Shown here piece by piece: positions 8,556-17,118 of a stretch of 64,000 nt of DNA; positions within the stretch are counted from its first letter, which is position 1, and every line of letters begins with the position of its first letter. Source of the stretch: Nonomuraea muscovyensis. GTDB lineage: Bacteria > Actinomycetota > Actinomycetes > Streptosporangiales > Streptosporangiaceae. The stretch covers positions 434,001 to 498,000 of the forward strand of contig NZ_JACHJB010000003.1 in assembly GCF_014207745.1 (NCBI RefSeq), in the 5' to 3' direction. The notes under the pieces were generated by a model that searched no databases, was not told where the DNA came from, and saw only the letters and a list, made by a program, of their open reading frames with translations. Position numbers and translations under genes: made by a program.

Positions 8556-9005
8556 ATGTCCATCGTGAGGTCCACGACCGTCGCCCTGTCCGCCGCCCTG
8601 GCCTTCGCCGGCACGTTGGTGACAGGAGCGAGCACGGCGAACGCCGAGCATCGTCCCGCCGCCATGAGCGCGGTGACGATGGCGGCGTCGGGCAAGACCA
8701 CCCAGCGGATCGCCTCCGGCCGGACGGCGCCGGGCGAAGGCTGGCAGCTCTACGTCAACAACTCGCCCGGCCTCTACATCGACATCGACACCAGTGCCGC
8801 GCACTTCACCGGCGACCCGATCTACACGGCGTCCGTGGCCGGCGCGGCCCACCAGTTCGAGCTGACCGGCACCAACACCGTCTATCAGCCCACCGCGACG
8901 GGCTTCCGCGTCTACATCCGATGGAGCAACGGCGAGCCCCTCACAGTGGAGGACGCCGTGACCTACGGCTGGTACGTCAACTGGATCGGCGTCGACCAGC
9001 CGTAG
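8556..9005 (+). CDS. Small secreted protein of unknown function
   Basis: A 149-residue protein with a clear Sec signal peptide. A basic start (MSIVR) is followed by a hydrophobic stretch to about residue 25 and an Ala-x-Ala site near ASTANA (residues 25-30). The mature part is rich in aromatic and polar residues (GWQLYVNN, YIRWSNGEP, YGWYVNW) and has no cysteine, so it probably folds as a small beta domain. I recognise no family. The ATG follows AAGGAG at a normal distance. A symmetrical terminator separates it from convergent serC. Confidence 0.75.
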   Translation: MSIVRSTTVALSAALAFAGTLVTGASTANAEHRPAAMSAVTMAASGKTTQRIASGRTAPGEGWQLYVNNSPGLYIDIDTSAAHFTGDPIYTASVAGAAHQFELTGTNTVYQPTATGFRVYIRWSNGEPLTVEDAVTYGWYVNWIGVDQP

Positions 9006-9018
9006 CCCCGCCGGAAAC

Positions 9019-9051
9019 ACGACAGCCCCGGGCAGACCCCGGGGCTGTCGT
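9019..9051. terminator. Bidirectional hairpin between convergent genes
   Basis: A perfect 14-base-pair stem (9019-9032 with 9038-9051) and a 5-base loop lie between the stop codons of the secreted-protein gene and serC. It lacks a long T-run. Confidence 0.7.
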
Positions 9052-9064
9052 ATGTGTGTCGCGG

Positions 9065-10174
9065 CTAGAGGCGCTCGACCACGTGGTCGACGCAGACCGT
9101 CAGCGCCTCGACGTCGGCCGGGTCGACCGCCGGGAACATCGCGATGCGCAGCTGGTTGCGGCCGAGCTTGCGGTAGGGCTCGGTGTCGACGATGCCGTTG
9201 GCGCGCAGCACCTTGGCCACGGCCGCCGCGTCGACCTCGTCGGAGAAGTCGATCGTGCCGACCACCTGGGAGCGGTACTCCGGAGCGGCGAACGGCGTCG
9301 CGTAGGACGACTTCTCGGCCCACGAGTAGAGGCGCTGGGCCGAGTCGGCCGTGCGGGCGGTGGTCCAGGCCAGGCCGCCGTTGCCGTTCATCCAGTCGAG
9401 CTGGTCGGCCAGCAGGAACAGCGTGGCCACGGCCGGGGTGTTGTAGGTCTGGTCCTTGCTGGAGTTGTCGATCGCTACCGGCAGGCTGAAGAACTCGGGC
9501 ACGTAGCGGTCGGTGGCCGCGATCTCCTCGACCCGGGCCAGGGCGCGCGGCGACATGAGCGCGATCCACAGGCCGCCGTCGGAGGCGAAGCTCTTCTGCG
9601 GGGCGAAGTAGTAGACGTCGGTCTCCTCGATGGAGACGGGCAGGCCGCCGGCGCCGGAGGTGGCGTCGACCAGCACGAGCGAGTCGTCGGAGCCCACCCG
9701 CCCGATGGGCATGGCGACGCCGGTCGAGGTCTCGTTGTGGGTGAGCGCGTAGACGTCGATGCCGTCCTGCTCGACCGCCGTCGGGTGGGTGCCGACCTCG
9801 GACTTGACGATCGACGGCTCGCCGAGCCACGGCGACTTCTTGGCGACGGTGGCGAACTTGGCGGAGAACTCGCCGAACGACAGGTGCTGAGACCGGTCGC
9901 GGATCAGCCCGAAGGCGGCGATGTCCCAGAACGCGGTGGTGCCGCCGTTGCCCAGCACGACCTGGTAGCCCTCGGGCAGGGAGAACAGGTCGGCGAGCCC
10001 GGCCCGCACGCGGCCGACCAGGCTCTTGACCGGCTTCTGGCGGTGGGAGGTGCCCATGACGCTCGCTCCCGAGGAGGCGAGCGCGGCCAGCTGCTCGGTG
10101 CGAACCTTCGAGGGCCCGCAGCCGAAACGGCCGTCGGCGGGCTTGATGTCAGCGGGAATCACGATGTCAGCCAC
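9065..10174 (-). CDS. serC: Phosphoserine aminotransferase
   Basis: PLP enzyme (369 residues, the length of the actinobacterial SerC type) making 3-phosphoserine from 3-phosphohydroxypyruvate and glutamate in serine synthesis. It starts MADIVIPADIKPADGRFGCGPSK, with the family GPSK substrate-binding stretch. The schiff-base lysine is in PQKSFASDGG, and VLGNGGTTAFWD and SKDQTYNTPA are further family blocks. Start and length fit without extension. No other serine gene is adjacent. Confidence 0.95.
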   Translation of the reverse strand: MADIVIPADIKPADGRFGCGPSKVRTEQLAALASSGASVMGTSHRQKPVKSLVGRVRAGLADLFSLPEGYQVVLGNGGTTAFWDIAAFGLIRDRSQHLSFGEFSAKFATVAKKSPWLGEPSIVKSEVGTHPTAVEQDGIDVYALTHNETSTGVAMPIGRVGSDDSLVLVDATSGAGGLPVSIEETDVYYFAPQKSFASDGGLWIALMSPRALARVEEIAATDRYVPEFFSLPVAIDNSSKDQTYNTPAVATLFLLADQLDWMNGNGGLAWTTARTADSAQRLYSWAEKSSYATPFAAPEYRSQVVGTIDFSDEVDAAAVAKVLRANGIVDTEPYRKLGRNQLRIAMFPAVDPADVEALTVCVDHVVERL

Positions 10175-10327
10175 CTGACCAGCCTACTGACGGCGTCGCG
10201 GTGGATCGGCCCGGGTCCGGATTGTGAGACCCGCGAGTCCCTGGATGGGAACGGGGTGATCACGTACGCTCACCTCTAGCCACAAGTGACTCGGGGGCGA
10301 CACATCAGTCCGGAGGCCCGATCCCGC

Positions 10328-12469
10328 ATGCCCAGCCAGCCGGTGGACCAGGTGATCGACGAGGCCGTGCGCCGGCCGTCTCCGTTCGCCCGGGAGCGCG
10401 GGCTGCCGATCCTGGTGTTCGCCGGCGAGCGGGACCCGGCCGGCAAGGCCGCCGAGACCGCCAGGCGGTTCCGTGCGCGGACGCCGTACGCGGAGATCGA
10501 CGCGGGCGACTTCCGCGACGTCGCGGCGATCGTGGAGCGGCTGGCGGGCTTACAGGGCATGCTCTCGACGTGGGTGCGCGGCACGCTGCTCCCGCCGCCG
10601 CGTTTCCCGCTGACCCAGTTCGTGCTGTGGGCCTGGGGGCGGCGCGGCAACGAGATCCCCGACGCGGGCACCCCGCCCAACCCGGTGGCCAAGCGCAACG
10701 CCTTCGGGCTGTGGCTGGCCGAGTGGCGCAAGGCGCGCTCGCGCACCGGGCGGGTCAGGCGCTCCATGGCCGACTACGTGGGCCGGGCCATGACCACCTG
10801 GATCCCCCTGTCCGGTCTGGCCGCGTACGGGCTGCAGAGCTTCGTGGACGGCCTCACCCTGCTGCTGTGGGGGGCGAGCGCCGCCGTGGCGCTCGTCGTC
10901 GGCCTGGTGCACGCCGTCCTGCTGATCCGGGGCCCCATCTTCTACCGCTGGTTCCGCCGGGCGCCGTTCCTGCCGCGGGAGCGGGGGGAGAGCGTCATCG
11001 AGTACGCCGTCCGCGTCAGCGAGGCGGGGCCGGAGCAGGTCGAGCGGCTGCTGGTGGCCGCACTGCTGGAGGACCTGCGCCAGGCCTACCAGCGCCGGAT
11101 CATCCCGTGGCCGGGATGGGGCCGCGACACCTATCCCGTGATGCGGCTCGCGAACGCCGACCCGGGCACGGCCGGGCGCCGGTTCATGGAGCTGGTGAAC
11201 GACATCAAGGCCGGCACGGGCCAGCGCGGCCCGCTGCTGATCGTGGCCTCCACGACGGTGGCGCCGCAGGCGGTCCCGGCCCGGCCGAGCCGGGGCCGGG
11301 AGGAGGACCTGGTCGCGCTCCACCGCGCCTGGCGCGACAGGATGCGCCACACCCGGCCCAGCCCGTACCTGCTGGTCGAGGTCGGCCCGGAGAAGCGGCC
11401 GGACCCCGACGGCGGCGTGTGGCGGATGCTGCCCGTCCGCCCGCTGGCCTACTGGCTGGTGGTGGCGGCGCTGCTCGCGCTGCCGCTCAGCGGGGCCGTC
11501 GTCGCGACCGTGGGCTGCGGGGCCGAGCTGACCAGGGTGGCCGACCAGTGCGTGGGCGTCGGCCCGCTGGACAAGATCGCGCCGCACCCGCTCGTCCTGC
11601 CGGTGCTGCGCCGCATCGACGAGCAGAACGCCCAGATCCCCTTCGGGGCCAAGGTCTTCACCATCGCCTACGTGGGTCCGCTGACGACCCAGCCGGGCGC
11701 CAGGTTCAAGGACGGCCAGATGACGGCTGTGGCGGGCGAGCTGGCCGGGATCGGCGCCTACCAGGCGAGCTACAACCGCAGCAAGTCCGACTGGAAGATG
11801 AGGGTCGTCTTCGCCAACACCGGCCAGGACTTCGCCAGCGCCCGGCTCGCGGCCGAGAGCGTCGAGGAGCGCGCGGACCGCGACCCCACCCTCACGGCGG
11901 CCGTGGGCTTCGCCTGGAGCCGCGAGGAGGTCAGGCAGGCGGTGGACGTGCTCACCAGGGCCAACCTGCCGATGGTGAGCACGGTGAGCACGGTCGGCCA
12001 GATCGCCGGCGCCGCCGGTGACCGGTCCGCGTACCTCTTCCGCCTGGCCGTCGTGGACGACCTCCAGATCACCGCCACGGTCCACTGGCTGGAGGCGCTC
12101 GGGCTCGTCGAGGGCGCGGGCCGGAAGCCGCCCGTGGCGGTGGTCTGGCAGCGGCAGCAGGGGGAGCTCTACAGCGCGGACCTGAAGGAGCTGTTCCTGC
12201 AGGAGTACACCGGGGTCGGCTCGGATCACGCCTTCGAGGACGACGCCTCGCTCGGCGCCGCGATGGAGCAGGCCTGCGCCTCCGGGGCGAAGGTCGTCTA
12301 CTACACCGGCAGGGCCGACTTCCTGAGCAGCCTCAAGCGGGCGTGGGGGCCTCCTGCGAGCGGCGCCGGGTCAGGCTGCTGGCCTCGGACGATCTCACCG
12401 GCGCCATCGCCAACGACGTGGCCTCGAACGGCGCGGGGCACGACACGAGCATGTCGTTCGTCTCGCTGA
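10328..12469 (+). CDS. Two-TM sensor-like protein with extracellular periplasmic-binding-protein domain, 5' part of a frameshifted gene
   Basis: Family of unknown function with an unusual layout. An N-terminal cytoplasmic part (1-156) contains FAGERDPAGKAAETA, which looks like a degenerate P-loop. TM1 spans about 157-200, and a second cytoplasmic part (about 200-370) includes LLIVASTTVAP. TM2 is at about 372-396. A type-1 periplasmic-binding fold (Peripla_BP_6/Leu-Ile-Val-binding-like) follows from about 397, with AYVGPLT, AVGFAWSREEV and the hinge-like VVYYTGRADFL. The frame is lost at the G run 12345-12349, and the last ~40 residues of this frame are not native. I chose ATG 10328 because GGAGG lies 11 bases upstream; the GTG at 10286 has no ribosome site. 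Confidence 0.65.
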   Translation: MPSQPVDQVIDEAVRRPSPFARERGLPILVFAGERDPAGKAAETARRFRARTPYAEIDAGDFRDVAAIVERLAGLQGMLSTWVRGTLLPPPRFPLTQFVLWAWGRRGNEIPDAGTPPNPVAKRNAFGLWLAEWRKARSRTGRVRRSMADYVGRAMTTWIPLSGLAAYGLQSFVDGLTLLLWGASAAVALVVGLVHAVLLIRGPIFYRWFRRAPFLPRERGESVIEYAVRVSEAGPEQVERLLVAALLEDLRQAYQRRIIPWPGWGRDTYPVMRLANADPGTAGRRFMELVNDIKAGTGQRGPLLIVASTTVAPQAVPARPSRGREEDLVALHRAWRDRMRHTRPSPYLLVEVGPEKRPDPDGGVWRMLPVRPLAYWLVVAALLALPLSGAVVATVGCGAELTRVADQCVGVGPLDKIAPHPLVLPVLRRIDEQNAQIPFGAKVFTIAYVGPLTTQPGARFKDGQMTAVAGELAGIGAYQASYNRSKSDWKMRVVFANTGQDFASARLAAESVEERADRDPTLTAAVGFAWSREEVRQAVDVLTRANLPMVSTVSTVGQIAGAAGDRSAYLFRLAVVDDLQITATVHWLEALGLVEGAGRKPPVAVVWQRQQGELYSADLKELFLQEYTGVGSDHAFEDDASLGAAMEQACASGAKVVYYTGRADFLSSLKRAWGPPASGAGSGCWPRTISPAPSPTTWPRTARGTTRACRSSR

Positions 12470-12840
12470 CCGACGTCCGCGACGCCTCGCTGAACCAGGG
12501 ACAGAAGACGCTGCGGCAGTGGGCCGGCGGCTCCCTGGTCCACTCCGCCGCGCACGCCGCGTTCGGCTACGACGCGGCACAGGCCGTCGGGATCGCGATC
12601 GACGCCCACCGCACCCAGAGCGGCGCGGAGAACATCCGGGCCGGGGTGCACTACAACCTGCGGGGGCTGCGCTTCGACGGCGCCACCGGGACGGTGAGCT
12701 TCTCCGGCCACGTCACCGACCACGACGCCCAGGGCCGCGAGGTGTGGCTCATGACCGTCGAGTCGGGCAAGCCGGTGCAGGCGGCCTGGGTGTGCCGGCC
12801 GACGGCGACGGAGGCCGCCTGCACGGCGCCACCCGGGTGA
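12343..12840 (+). pseudogene. 3' part of the same binding-protein gene after a -1 frameshift
   Basis: This frame resumes the binding-protein fold exactly where the upstream frame fails: ...FLSSLKRAW joins GASCERRRVRLLASDDLTGAI, and it ends with the expected last lobe (YDAAQAVGIAIDAHRT, YNLRGLRFDGATGTVSF). Adding one G to the five-G run at 12345-12349 restores a single protein of about 837 residues. This could be a sequencing error, a true mutation or a slippage site. The GTG at 12343 is not a convincing independent start because no ribosome site precedes it. Confidence 0.6.
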
Positions 12841-12906
12841 CGAGCACCCGGGCGGCGGAGGCAGGCGGTGGTCTGACGCCGGCTGGGCCGGTGTTCAGGC
12901 CGGTGT

Positions 12907-14013
12907 TCAGATGGTGCCGACGACCTCGTCGGCGCCCGGCACGTCGCTGAGCGGACGCGAGGCCGGGCCGATGTACCTGGCGCTCGGGCGGACGAGCCGG
13001 CCCGTCTTCTTCTGCTCCAGGATGTGCGCGGCCCAACCGGCCGTGCGGGCGCAGGTGAACATCGAGGTGAACATGTGGGACGGCACCTCGGCGAAGTCGA
13101 GGACCACGGCGGCCCAGTACTCGACGTTGGTGGCCAGCACCCGGTCGGGCTTGCGGGCGTGCAGCTCCTCCAGGGCCGCCCGCTCCAGCGCCGCGGCGAC
13201 CTCGTAACGCGGGGCGTCGAGCTCCTTGGCGGTGCGACGCAGGACGCGGGCACGCGGGTCCTCGGCGCGGTAGACGCGGTGGCCGAAGCCCATGAGGCGC
13301 TGACCCTTGTCCAGCTCGCTCTGCACGTACTTCTTGGCGTCACCGAGCTGTTCGACGCCCTCGATCATGTGCAGGACGCGGGCCGGGGCTCCGCCGTGCA
13401 GCGGGCCCGACATGGCGCCGACGGCGCCGGACAGCGAGGCCGCCACGTCGGCCCCGGTGGAGGCGATGACGCGGGCGGTGAAGGTGGACGCGTTCATGCC
13501 GTGCTCGGCGGCGGAGGTCCAGTAGGCGTCGATGGCCTTGACATGCCTGGGGTCGGGCTCACCGCGCCAGCGGATCATGAACCGCTCGACGATGGTCTTG
13601 GCCTCGTCGACGCGGCTCTGCGGCACCATCGGCAGGCCGAGGCCACGCGCCGACTGCGCCACGAAGGACAGTGCCATCACCGACGCCCGGGCGAGCTGGT
13701 CGCGCGCCTCCTCGTCGCTGATGTCGAGCAGCGGCTTGAAGCCGTACGCGGGGGCCAGCATGGCCAGCGCGCTCTGCACGTCTACGCGGATGTCACCGGA
13801 ATGGACAGGAATGGGGTACGGCTCCGCCGGGGGCAGGCCCGGCTGGAACTTGTTGTCGACCAGCAGGCCCCATACGTGCCCGAAGGGGACACGGCCGACC
13901 AGCTCCTCGATGTCGACGCCCCGGTATCGAAGGGCGCCCCCTTCTTTGTCCGGTTCCGCGATCTCGGTCTCGAAAGCCACAACACCCTCGAGGCCGGGTT
14001 TGAAGTCGGACAT
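12907..14013 (-). CDS. Citrate synthase (second, CitA-like type)
   Basis: Condenses acetyl-CoA and oxaloacetate. At 368 residues it fits the shorter actinobacterial citrate synthase 2. Catalytic residues are visible: His in GPLHGGAPARV, His in GFGHRVYR and Asp in the VVLDFAEVP region. The start MSDFKPGLEGVVAFETEIAE at 14013 has GGGAGG 9 bases upstream; a longer open frame to 14199 lacks that. It could also act as a 2-methylcitrate synthase, since the families are hard to separate by motif. It diverges from pdxH. Confidence 0.9.
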   Translation of the reverse strand: MSDFKPGLEGVVAFETEIAEPDKEGGALRYRGVDIEELVGRVPFGHVWGLLVDNKFQPGLPPAEPYPIPVHSGDIRVDVQSALAMLAPAYGFKPLLDISDEEARDQLARASVMALSFVAQSARGLGLPMVPQSRVDEAKTIVERFMIRWRGEPDPRHVKAIDAYWTSAAEHGMNASTFTARVIASTGADVAASLSGAVGAMSGPLHGGAPARVLHMIEGVEQLGDAKKYVQSELDKGQRLMGFGHRVYRAEDPRARVLRRTAKELDAPRYEVAAALERAALEELHARKPDRVLATNVEYWAAVVLDFAEVPSHMFTSMFTCARTAGWAAHILEQKKTGRLVRPSARYIGPASRPLSDVPGADEVVGTI

Positions 14014-14189
14014 TCTCGGCCGCCTCCCTTTCTTGCCATGTTCCGGCAATGCCTTGATGTCGAGATACCGGCGGGTCAATTTAACCCCCTTCCCCCTCAT
14101 GCTCGGTCTCCGGACCCATCGAAACTCCATCGCCGCAGGTGGGGGGTGGTGTGGGGGGTCAGGCGCCGGGCGCGCAAGAATACCGTCTC

Positions 14190-14843
14190 GTGGATGCAAC
14201 CTCGCGGCCGCCCTCGCTGGCGGGACTCCGCCGCACGTACGAGGGCGAGCCGCTGCTCGAAACCGGCGTGGCGGCCGATCCCGTCACGCAATTCAGCCTC
14301 TGGTTCCAGGAGGCGCTCGACGCGGGCCTGCCCGAGCCGAACGCCATGGTGCTGGCCACCGCCTCGGCGGGCGGCCGGCCGAGTGCCAGGACCGTCCTGC
14401 TCAAGGGTTACGACGAGTCCGGCTTCGTCTTCTACACCAACTTCGAGTCGCGCAAGGGCCGTGACCTCGCCGAGAACCCGCGGGCCTCGCTGCTGTTCCC
14501 GTGGCACCCGATCCGGCGCCAGGTGCGGGTCGAGGGCTCGGTCGTGCGGCTCCCGCACGAGGAGTCGGCCGCCTACTTCGCCTCCCGGCCGTACGGGTCG
14601 CAGATCGGGGCCTGGGCGTCGCGACAGTCGGCGGTGGTGCGCTCGCGGGAGGAGCTGGACGCCCGCTACGAGGACCTGGCCGCCCGCTGGCCGGAGGAGC
14701 CGCCGGTGCCCGACTTCTGGGGCGGGTTCCGGGTGGTGCCGTCGGAGATGGAGTTCTGGCAGGGCCAGCTCGACCGGATGCACGACCGGCTCCGCTACCG
14801 GCGAACCTCGACCGGCTGGGCTTTGGAGAGGCTTGCCCCATAA
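14190..14843 (+). CDS. pdxH: Pyridoxamine 5'-phosphate oxidase
   Basis: FMN enzyme producing pyridoxal 5'-phosphate from PNP or PMP. Family features are the N-terminal LRRTYEGEPLLE, FMN-binding SARTVLLKGYDESGFVFYTN, ASLLFPWHPIRRQVRVEG, the ASRQSAVVRS block and the C-terminal RLRYRRTSTGWALERLAP that ends all PdxH proteins. I placed the start at GTG 14190 (VDATSRPPSLAGL); a longer frame begins at 14139. No ribosome site precedes 14190, but AAGAAT lies about 8 bases before it, so a leaderless transcript is possible. Confidence 0.92.
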   Translation: MDATSRPPSLAGLRRTYEGEPLLETGVAADPVTQFSLWFQEALDAGLPEPNAMVLATASAGGRPSARTVLLKGYDESGFVFYTNFESRKGRDLAENPRASLLFPWHPIRRQVRVEGSVVRLPHEESAAYFASRPYGSQIGAWASRQSAVVRSREELDARYEDLAARWPEEPPVPDFWGGFRVVPSEMEFWQGQLDRMHDRLRYRRTSTGWALERLAP

Positions 14844-14844
14844 C

Positions 14845-16089
14845 GTGCCTCAAGTGGCAATCGGGGAACTCGTCAAACGTCATCTGTTAGACACCAGGCC
14901 GCTGGCCGTGCCCGCCTACCGGCGCCTGTGGGTGGGCCAGGCCGTCTCGGGAGTCGGCCTCGCGGTGAGCGTGGTGGCCGTCAGCCAGCAGGTGTGGGAG
15001 CTCACCCATTCCTCCCTCTGGGTGGGCCTGCTCGGGCTGGCCAACCTGCTCCCGCTGGTGGTGTTCGGGCTGTGGGGCGGAGCGGTAGCCGACGCCGTGG
15101 ACCGGCGCAGGCTGCTGATCGTCGGCTCGGCCATCGCCTGGTCCAGCACCGTCCTCCTGGTGGCGCAGGCCCTGCTCGACCTGGACAACGTCTACGTGCT
15201 GCTCGGCGCGGTCGCCCTGGGCGCCACCGGCTACGCGATCAGCACACCGACCCGGGGCGCGGTCATCCCGCGCCTCCTCCCTCCCGAACTGGTGCCGGCC
15301 GCCAACGCCCTCAACTCGCTGGTCTACAGCATGGGCGCCATCGTCGGCCCGATGGTCGGCGGCGTCATGCTGGCCCTGTCCGGGTTCGCCGCGGCGTACG
15401 CGCTCGACGCCCTGCTGTTCGGCGCCGGCCTGTACGCCGCGCTGCGGCTGCCCTCGCTGCCGCCCCTCGGCGAGGTCTCCCGGCCCGGCGTCAGAGCGGT
15501 CTTCGAGGGGCTGCGGCACATCCTCGGCAGTCCCGTCCTGCTCATGTCGTTCGTCGTCGACATCATCGCCATGGTGTTCGCCCTGCCCCGAGCCCTGTTC
15601 CCCGAGCTGACGGCCGAGCGCTTCGGCGGCTCCACGATCGCCCTCGGCTGGCTGAACTCCGGCATGGCGATCGGCTCGGTCGCCGGGGCGCTGTTCTCCG
15701 GCTGGGTCGGGCGGATCAGGCGGCAGGGGATCGCGCTCGTCATGGTCATCGCCGTGTGGGGCCTGGCCGTGGCCGCCGCCGGGCTCGTGCACGAGCTGTG
15801 GCTGGTGGTGGCGTTCATGGCGGTCGGCGGGGCGGCCGACGTGGTGTCCTCGGTGTGGCGGCAGTCGATCCTGCAGCTCCACGCGCCCGACGAGATGCGC
15901 GGGCGGATGCAGGGGGTCTTCATGGTGGTGGTCGCCGGCGGGCCCCGCCTCGGCGACCTGCGGGCCGGGGCGATGGCCGCCACGTTCGGGATGACGGCGG
16001 CGTGGGTGGGCGGCGGCCTGGCCTGCGCCGCCGCCGTGGCGGCCGTCGGGCTGTCGGTGGCCCGCTTCAGGAACTACCGCTCCGGTTAG
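14845..16089 (+). CDS. MFS exporter (EntS/MFS_3-like)
   Basis: Twelve-helix major facilitator protein of about 414 residues. It resembles the MFS_3 group that includes the enterobactin exporter EntS: PAYRRLWVGQAVSGVG at the start, GGAVADAVDRRRLLI in loop 2-3 (motif A), and the group's GGPRLGDLRAGAMA near residue 365. The substrate cannot be predicted; drug or siderophore efflux is usual. The GTG at 14845 lies just after the pdxH stop, with GGAGAGG slightly far upstream. The next gene in the same direction is ideR, which makes a siderophore link thinkable but unproven. Confidence 0.82.
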   Translation: MPQVAIGELVKRHLLDTRPLAVPAYRRLWVGQAVSGVGLAVSVVAVSQQVWELTHSSLWVGLLGLANLLPLVVFGLWGGAVADAVDRRRLLIVGSAIAWSSTVLLVAQALLDLDNVYVLLGAVALGATGYAISTPTRGAVIPRLLPPELVPAANALNSLVYSMGAIVGPMVGGVMLALSGFAAAYALDALLFGAGLYAALRLPSLPPLGEVSRPGVRAVFEGLRHILGSPVLLMSFVVDIIAMVFALPRALFPELTAERFGGSTIALGWLNSGMAIGSVAGALFSGWVGRIRRQGIALVMVIAVWGLAVAAAGLVHELWLVVAFMAVGGAADVVSSVWRQSILQLHAPDEMRGRMQGVFMVVVAGGPRLGDLRAGAMAATFGMTAAWVGGGLACAAAVAAVGLSVARFRNYRSG

Positions 16090-16183
16090 CGGGCCCGCGG
16101 ACCGCCGCGGCGTGGCGCAGCGCGTCGAGGTCGAGGCGGCCGGGAAGGAATGGGGAGGCTCCGTTGTTGCCGTCCTTTGCCAT
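16067..16183 (-). CDS. Possible 38-aa ORF opposite the end of the MFS gene
   Basis: A short frame reading MAKDGNNGASPFLPGRLDLD and a basic, Ala/Arg-rich tail. Its third positions are mostly G/C, like real genes here. However, I see no ribosome site, and 23 bases overlap the end of the MFS gene. I recognise no family. It may be chance. Confidence 0.2.
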   Translation of the reverse strand: MAKDGNNGASPFLPGRLDLDALRHAAAVRGPANRSGSS

Positions 16184-16287
16184 CGCAGGTCTGTCTGCAA
16201 GTAGGGTTTGTGCCTTTACTTCTGTGCCCGGGGCGGACGGGCTCAGTCCCTGCCTTGACCGGCGTAACATTGCAGTTGGGAGGAGCC

Positions 16288-16992
16288 TTGACCGCACACG
16301 GCCTGATCGACACGACGGAGATGTATCTCCGGACGATTTACGAGCTCGAGGAGGAGGGCATCGTCCCCCTCCGGGCGCGCATCGCCGAGCGCCTGCAGCA
16401 GAGCGGCCCCACCGTGAGCCAGACCGTGGCCCGCATGGAGCGCGACGGTCTGGTGCGGGTCGAGGGCGACCGGCACCTGTCGATGACCGAGTTGGGGCGC
16501 ACTCTCGCCACCCGGGTGATGCGCAAGCACCGCCTCGCGGAGTGCCTGCTGACCCAGGTCATCGGGCTGCCGTGGGAGGAGGTTCACATCGAGGCCTGCC
16601 GGTGGGAGCACGTGATGTCCGACTCGGTGGAGTCGCGGCTGGTGACGCTGCTCGGCAACCCCACGGCCTGCCCGCACGGCAACCCCATCCCAGGGCTGGC
16701 CGAGCTGGGCGCCCAGGAGTCCGGCGACCTCGGTGAGGTGCTGCTGGCGTCCATGTCCGAGCTGGCGGGTCCGCGGGACACACCAGTAGTCGTGCGACGA
16801 ATTAGCGAACAAGTGCAAAGCGATCCCGCTGTGATGCTTAAACTCAAGCAAGTTGGGATACAACCCGGACGCGAGGTCACGCTCGCGGCGAGCGACGACG
16901 GTGTGCGGGTGACAGGTGACGGTGACGCGAACGACACTCCCGCGGAGCTTCCGCGTGACGTTGCCGCGCACGTTTTCGTCTCCAAGCGCTGA
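16288..16992 (+). CDS. ideR: Iron-dependent transcriptional repressor, DtxR/IdeR family
   Basis: Fe2+-activated repressor of iron-uptake genes, 234 residues, the normal IdeR length. The N-terminal DNA-binding domain reads LIDTTEMYLRTIYELEEEG and RLQQSGPTVSQTVARMERDGL, almost as in mycobacterial IdeR. The metal and dimer domain has the ligand cluster EACRWEHVMS (about 100-109) and GNPIPGL. A C-terminal SH3-like domain follows (about 150-230). The start is TTG 16288, five bases after GGGAGGAG; the upstream in-frame stretch has no homology-like content. I see no clear 19-base iron box just upstream. Confidence 0.92.
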   Translation: MTAHGLIDTTEMYLRTIYELEEEGIVPLRARIAERLQQSGPTVSQTVARMERDGLVRVEGDRHLSMTELGRTLATRVMRKHRLAECLLTQVIGLPWEEVHIEACRWEHVMSDSVESRLVTLLGNPTACPHGNPIPGLAELGAQESGDLGEVLLASMSELAGPRDTPVVVRRISEQVQSDPAVMLKLKQVGIQPGREVTLAASDDGVRVTGDGDANDTPAELPRDVAAHVFVSKR

Positions 16993-17118
16993 CGCGCGCG
17001 CTGCTGCTTGGTTGAATCCCTTGCGGGAGACCCTCCACTCCCCTCCGGTCAAGACTGTTGCAGGAGCGCCCGTGTTTCGCTGCTTTGCGCACATGCCTCC
17101 ACGAGGAGTGGACTCCGG

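Noticed and set aside
12343..12840. Independent 165-aa gene
   Set aside because: It continues the upstream binding-protein fold without any N-terminal domain and lacks a ribosome site; it is the frameshifted 3' part.
13024..16089. A 1021-residue frame ending in the MFS protein
   Set aside because: Its first 600 residues are the antisense reading of citrate synthase and a shifted reading of pdxH; the MFS gene starts at about 14845.
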